Shown in pieces: positions 6,130 through 9,148 of a stretch of DNA of 9,148 nt; positions within the stretch are counted from its first letter, which is position 1, and the number at the start of each line of letters is the position of its first letter. A model generated the notes under the pieces. It did not search any database. It was not told where the DNA came from and saw only the letters and a program-made list of their open reading frames with translations. The translations under genes and the position numbers were made by a program. This DNA is from an uncultured bacterium (GTDB taxonomy: Bacteria; Spirochaetota; Brevinematia; DTOW01): the NCBI GenBank assembly GCA_937928175.1, contig CALFVP010000040.1, positions 1 to 9,148 on the forward strand, written 5' to 3'.

Positions 6130-6471
6130 ATGAATTTTGAAATTCTAAAACTAGAAGATGTTACAATAATTAAACCCGATAAACAACTTACAATATTCAA
6201 TTTTGAAAATATCTCAAACCCTATACCTAATATAAACATTGAAACGAAAGGAATAGTTTTAGATCTCTCAGAAACTACTGAAATAGATTCTTTTGGTGTA
6301 GGTGTAGTTGTAAGGTTAATGTCTCTAGCAAAAAGCAACAGCAAGAAATTTTCAGTGGTAGTAAAAGACAACAAAGTTCTGTTCATACTTAAAATAGATA
6401 AACTTGATACAGTAATACCTTTATTCAATAACATCGAAGAAGCAATTAAGCATGTAAAAGAGAAGCAATAA
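6130..6471 (+). CDS. STAS-domain protein, anti-sigma factor antagonist-like
   Basis: A 113-residue single STAS domain of SpoIIAA/RsbV type. The diagnostic strand-turn-helix is IVLDLSETTEIDSFGVGVVV (residues 42-61). Ser54, directly after Asp53, corresponds to the serine phosphorylated by anti-sigma kinases in SpoIIAA and RsbV. The N-terminal strands (EILKLEDVTIIKPDKQL) and the C-terminal helix are of normal size. In the classical scheme the unphosphorylated form binds an anti-sigma kinase and frees its partner, and a PP2C-type SpoIIE/RsbU phosphatase resets it. Such a phosphatase is encoded just to the right, beyond the LpxB-related gene. The ATG at 6130 is preferred over TTG 6121 because it aligns with the first strand and fits the promoter position. 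The 3' end overlaps the opposite-strand LpxB-related gene by 26 bp. A non-sigma target is equally possible. Confidence 0.88.
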   Translation: MNFEILKLEDVTIIKPDKQLTIFNFENISNPIPNINIETKGIVLDLSETTEIDSFGVGVVVRLMSLAKSNSKKFSVVVKDNKVLFILKIDKLDTVIPLFNNIEEAIKHVKEKQ

Positions 6472-7582
6472 ATTCTGAAATTCTATGTATACTACCGATC
6501 CCTTCTACCATTTTTTTACCTATTTCTCCTCTTTTTTGTCTTTCTTTACTATTAGTGAATAGGTAAACAATTTCATCCGAGATCTCTGATATACTAAATC
6601 TATCGAATAACTTTAAGTTTTCTCCGAGTAACATCTTTTGTCTTTCAAACCATTTCCTACTCCAACCTATATCTTTATCGAAAAACATAATACTGGGTTT
6701 ACCAAAAGCAGCTGACTGCTCAGTAGCAGTACCAGAAAAGCTAAGTACAACATCACTTACAATCATCATATCTCCAAAAGAATTGTAAGCACAAATAACA
6801 TCAATAACATCCTTCTTAATAATTATTCTATCACCACTTAACTGTAAATCCCAATTATGTTTAAGAAGCTCTACCTTCAATACATCAACTGATATACTAC
6901 TACTCAAAGGACAAAGAATATTAAAAAAACCAAATTTTTCAAAAACGCTCTCAACGATGTATAGAAATTTTACCATAACTTTGTAAGCACTATCTCTACT
7001 TCCTGGCAAAAGAAGCAACGTTTTTAAATTTTTATCCTTCCTAAATTCTTTACCGTAAAATTCAACTGCATCAACCATAGGATTACCAAAATACAAAGTT
7101 TTTACTCCTAGTTTTTCGAAACGTTCAGCTGTAACCTTATCTCTAGGTATAAAGTAATCTACAAACTTCTTTATAAAAAGTTTCTCAAACCAAAAATGTT
7201 TTTCAACAATTTCACTCTTATATATAGAGTTAAAAACTACTATAGGTTTACCCTTAACAAATGTTCTGACTAAAAACAAAAGAAAAGGATCACCAACAAC
7301 AAAGGCAACTTTTATATTCTTATAATTCCTTATGGTATTTGTAAATCGAAATAAATTCAAAAAAGCACCTTCTTTTAAATCTTTCAAGAAATTACTTAGG
7401 GAAAAAAACGTAAGTCCACCTGATCCTAAGTTTTTTGGTACAAAACCAATTTCTAAGTTACCACTACTCACATTACCAATCAACGGGAAAATTACAACCC
7501 TACAACCACTTTTTGAAAGTACATCAGCAACTTTACTAGCAATTACAGTTTCACCAAAGCCATTAGCAAAAATACCTACCAT
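6446..7582 (-). CDS. Lipid-A-disaccharide synthase-related protein (LpxB-like GT-B fold)
   Basis: This 378-residue protein matches the LpxB-related family known mostly from cyanobacteria and other non-enteric bacteria (the group of TIGR03492, as I recall it), rather than true LpxB. Landmarks are the N-terminal NGFGET (7-12), the LpxB-like GE loop, then LGSGGL (52-57), VVGDPFLLFL (95-104) and FGNPMVDAV (165-173), equivalent to the GHPLVD region of LpxB. The C-terminal half opens with LLLPGSRDSAY (190-200), and SFSGTATEQSAAFGKPSIMF (281-300) is the nucleotide-sugar-binding segment of GT-B enzymes. Both Rossmann halves are present, so a sugar transfer reaction is plausible, but donor and acceptor are unknown. 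The ATG overlaps the stop of the upstream SpoIIE-type gene as TAATG, with AAGGT about eight bases before, so the pair is co-translated. No lpxA, lpxD or other lipid A gene is adjacent. No signal peptide is seen; peripheral membrane association is likely by family. Confidence 0.8.
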   Translation of the reverse strand: MVGIFANGFGETVIASKVADVLSKSGCRVVIFPLIGNVSSGNLEIGFVPKNLGSGGLTFFSLSNFLKDLKEGAFLNLFRFTNTIRNYKNIKVAFVVGDPFLLFLVRTFVKGKPIVVFNSIYKSEIVEKHFWFEKLFIKKFVDYFIPRDKVTAERFEKLGVKTLYFGNPMVDAVEFYGKEFRKDKNLKTLLLLPGSRDSAYKVMVKFLYIVESVFEKFGFFNILCPLSSSISVDVLKVELLKHNWDLQLSGDRIIIKKDVIDVICAYNSFGDMMIVSDVVLSFSGTATEQSAAFGKPSIMFFDKDIGWSRKWFERQKMLLGENLKLFDRFSISEISDEIVYLFTNSKERQKRGEIGKKMVEGIGSIHRISEFIASLLHA

Positions 7583-9148
7583 TAAAGTACCTTAAATACG
7601 ATCATTGTTTCATCGTCGTGCTGTGGTTCACCAGCAGAGAAAATGTTAACATCTTCAAGGACTTTATCACATATCTCTTTAGATGAAAGTTCGCGGTTTT
7701 TAAATATAACATTTTGTAATCTTTCCATACCGTAAAGCTCATGAGATTTATTCATAGCTTCAGTTATACCATCAGTATATAAAACACCTATATCACCTTT
7801 GTCAAGTACAACAAAATCATGACCATATTCACATCCTTGCATAATACCAACTGGCATACCTTCGGTATCAAGTAATTCAAATTCTTTCGTTTTGCTTCTA
7901 AAAAGCAATAAAGGACCATGTCCTGCATTAGAATAATTAAGTATTCTTCTTTCTGCATCCAGAACACAATAAAAAGCAGTAGCATACCTATCTTCAACAA
8001 TATCACCACTAAGCGAATTGTTAAGTTGAGATAAAACTATATTAGCATCTTTATCAAGTGAAGCAACAGTTCTTGTAATACTTCTAATCATAACCATTAT
8101 AAGAGCAGCAGGTATACCTTTACCTGAAACATCAGCTATAATCATGGCTATTTTATCCTGTCCAAACTTTATATAATCAAAGTAATCTCCACCAACACCT
8201 TTAGCAGGTATGGAAAACCCATACATGTCCAACCTCTGGGATGAAGGGAACCTTTTTGGTAAAAGGTTCATTTGTATTTCACTAGCAATATTTATATCTC
8301 TCTCTGCTTGCTTTTTCTCAACGATCTCTTTATACATTTCAAACTGTCTTATGGTTATTGCAGCTTGATCTGCAAGTGTTTGAATTAACGATAAATCACT
8401 TTGGGTATGAGAAGCACCTCCAACAGATTTATTCAACACAGCTAAAACTCCCATAATATTGTTTTGTATTTTCAAAGGTGTTACTATAACAGATTTTATA
8501 TCAACTATACCTTTAGCAGTCTGAATAACTCTAGGATCCTCTTCTGCATCTTTTATAAACAAAGTTTCTCCTGTACTTGCAGGTATACCCAAATACGTAT
8601 CACCTACAGATATCTTAGTAGACTTGAAAACATCAACAATCTGGCTTTCTTTCAAAACAACAGATTGATCAACCTTTATAGGTTTAACAGGTGGAAACAA
8701 CCCTTTGACATACCTAACACTAAGGGTATCTCCCGTTGGGTCCTTAAGTAATATAGCAGCAGCTTTAGAAGAAGTTCCTTCAATAGCAGCATTAACTATG
8801 GTAGAAAAAATCCTATCCATATCAAGCTCAACCGATAACGTATCTCCTATTTCTCTCATAAGATCTATAACTAACGCTTTTTCTCTTTCTAGATCCTGTA
8901 TCCTGAAATCCATATCCATAACATCTGCTCTGAAAACTTTGTAAGCAAAAGCAACTAAAAATACATACCCAAAAAACTCAATCAAATTGTAACCAATACC
9001 TTTCGTAGCTTGTATAAAAACAATCGAAGAAAAAAGATAAAGAACCCCAAAAGATGAAGCAGAAATAATGTACATAAACTTTGATACGTATATATGTGGC
9101 AAAACCTGAGCAGTAAACCCATAAATCCTACTAACAACAACAATAGCA
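7582..9148 (-). CDS. Membrane-associated GAF-SpoIIE (PP2C) serine phosphatase, 5' end beyond window
   Basis: The frame is open to the right edge, giving 522 nearly complete visible codons, so the true start is outside; the TTG at 9102 is only internal. Visible order: two hydrophobic helices (about residues 25-45 and 53-71), probably the end of a multi-helix sensor; a short coiled linker (DMDFRIQDLEREKALVIDL); a GAF domain (about 105-270); a second coiled coil (IVEKKQAERDINIASEIQ); and a SpoIIE/RsbU PP2C domain (about 305-521). Metal-binding motifs are intact: GGDYFDYI (319-326, Asp321), ADVSGKG (338-344, Asp339), SNAGHGP (406-412), LYTDGITEA (456-464, Asp459) and HDDETM (510-515). Numbers count from the first whole codon at the edge. 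Such enzymes dephosphorylate STAS antagonists in response to signals; the nearby STAS protein is an obvious candidate substrate, by inference. The gene ends overlapping the LpxB-related start. Confidence 0.92.
   Translation of the reverse strand, partial: AIVVVSRIYGFTAQVLPHIYVSKFMYIISASSFGVLYLFSSIVFIQATKGIGYNLIEFFGYVFLVAFAYKVFRADVMDMDFRIQDLEREKALVIDLMREIGDTLSVELDMDRIFSTIVNAAIEGTSSKAAAILLKDPTGDTLSVRYVKGLFPPVKPIKVDQSVVLKESQIVDVFKSTKISVGDTYLGIPASTGETLFIKDAEEDPRVIQTAKGIVDIKSVIVTPLKIQNNIMGVLAVLNKSVGGASHTQSDLSLIQTLADQAAITIRQFEMYKEIVEKKQAERDINIASEIQMNLLPKRFPSSQRLDMYGFSIPAKGVGGDYFDYIKFGQDKIAMIIADVSGKGIPAALIMVMIRSITRTVASLDKDANIVLSQLNNSLSGDIVEDRYATAFYCVLDAERRILNYSNAGHGPLLLFRSKTKEFELLDTEGMPVGIMQGCEYGHDFVVLDKGDIGVLYTDGITEAMNKSHELYGMERLQNVIFKNRELSSKEICDKVLEDVNIFSAGEPQHDDETMIVFKVL

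Noticed and set aside
6051..6434. Antisense reading frame of 127 codons over the STAS gene
   Set aside because: Its translation is Ser/Leu/Ile-rich with no domain and mirrors the STAS coding strand, which has clear motifs. The same applies to the other antisense frames, such as 1054-1293, 7332-7595 and 8464-8944.
9100..9102. TTG codon as start of the SpoIIE-type phosphatase gene
   Set aside because: The frame stays open through the right edge with coding-like residues, there is no Shine-Dalgarno before the TTG, and it would cut into a membrane region. The gene is treated as partial.

Overview
The window looks like a compact, AT-rich bacterial chromosome segment, with G+C near one third judged by eye. 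Its genes are closely packed, and many adjacent ends overlap or nearly touch. A bacterial-type IleRS with a C-terminal zinc knuckle, a stand-alone PurS, and SpoIIE phosphatase and STAS signalling proteins all fit a low-GC bacterium. A lipid-A-disaccharide-synthase-related protein would suit a diderm lineage such as a spirochaete or another deep-branching group, but nothing here fixes the taxon. No tRNA, rRNA, CRISPR array, transposase or phage gene was seen.

Layout. The left edge (minus strand) holds the start of a membrane protein that runs out of the window. Divergent from it, across a 124-bp gap, is a plus-strand extended-SDR sugar epimerase. The epimerase meets a minus-strand cluster tail to tail with a 9-bp overlap. 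In transcription order that cluster is purS, ileS, a membrane-anchored TPR protein with a degenerate Mrr-nuclease-like C-terminal domain, and a PTPS/QueD-family protein. The gaps are 4, 54 and 1 bp, and ileS and the PTPS gene have Shine-Dalgarno sequences inside the end of the preceding gene. Divergent from purS, across 99 bp, is a plus-strand STAS (anti-sigma-factor-antagonist-like) gene. It overlaps by 26 bp, tail to tail, a second minus-strand pair: a large SpoIIE-type phosphatase (membrane segments, GAF, PP2C; cut by the right edge) followed by the LpxB-related glycosyltransferase-like gene, joined by a TAATG stop/start overlap.

How the genes may work together (inference). The SpoIIE phosphatase and the nearby STAS protein, which keeps the phosphorylatable serine, are the two halves of a partner-switching module. 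The anti-sigma kinase and sigma factor are not in the window. The purS-ileS-TPR-PTPS cluster combines purine synthesis, translation and probably folate or pterin metabolism. The PTPS protein carries the ExxH signature of PTPS-III (dihydroneopterin aldolase bypass) rather than the CxxxH of QueD.

Most unusual signals: (1) candidate promoters with an 18-bp spacer placed so close to the start codons of the epimerase, purS and STAS genes that their mRNAs would be leaderless, and these genes lack clear Shine-Dalgarno sequences; (2) a perfect 7-bp inverted repeat between the two back-to-back purS/STAS promoters; (3) a PTPS homologue lacking the whole classical catalytic triad; (4) a TPR protein fused to an apparently dead Mrr fold; (5) a 15-bp in-frame repeat encoding a cationic KFK-type N-terminal tail.
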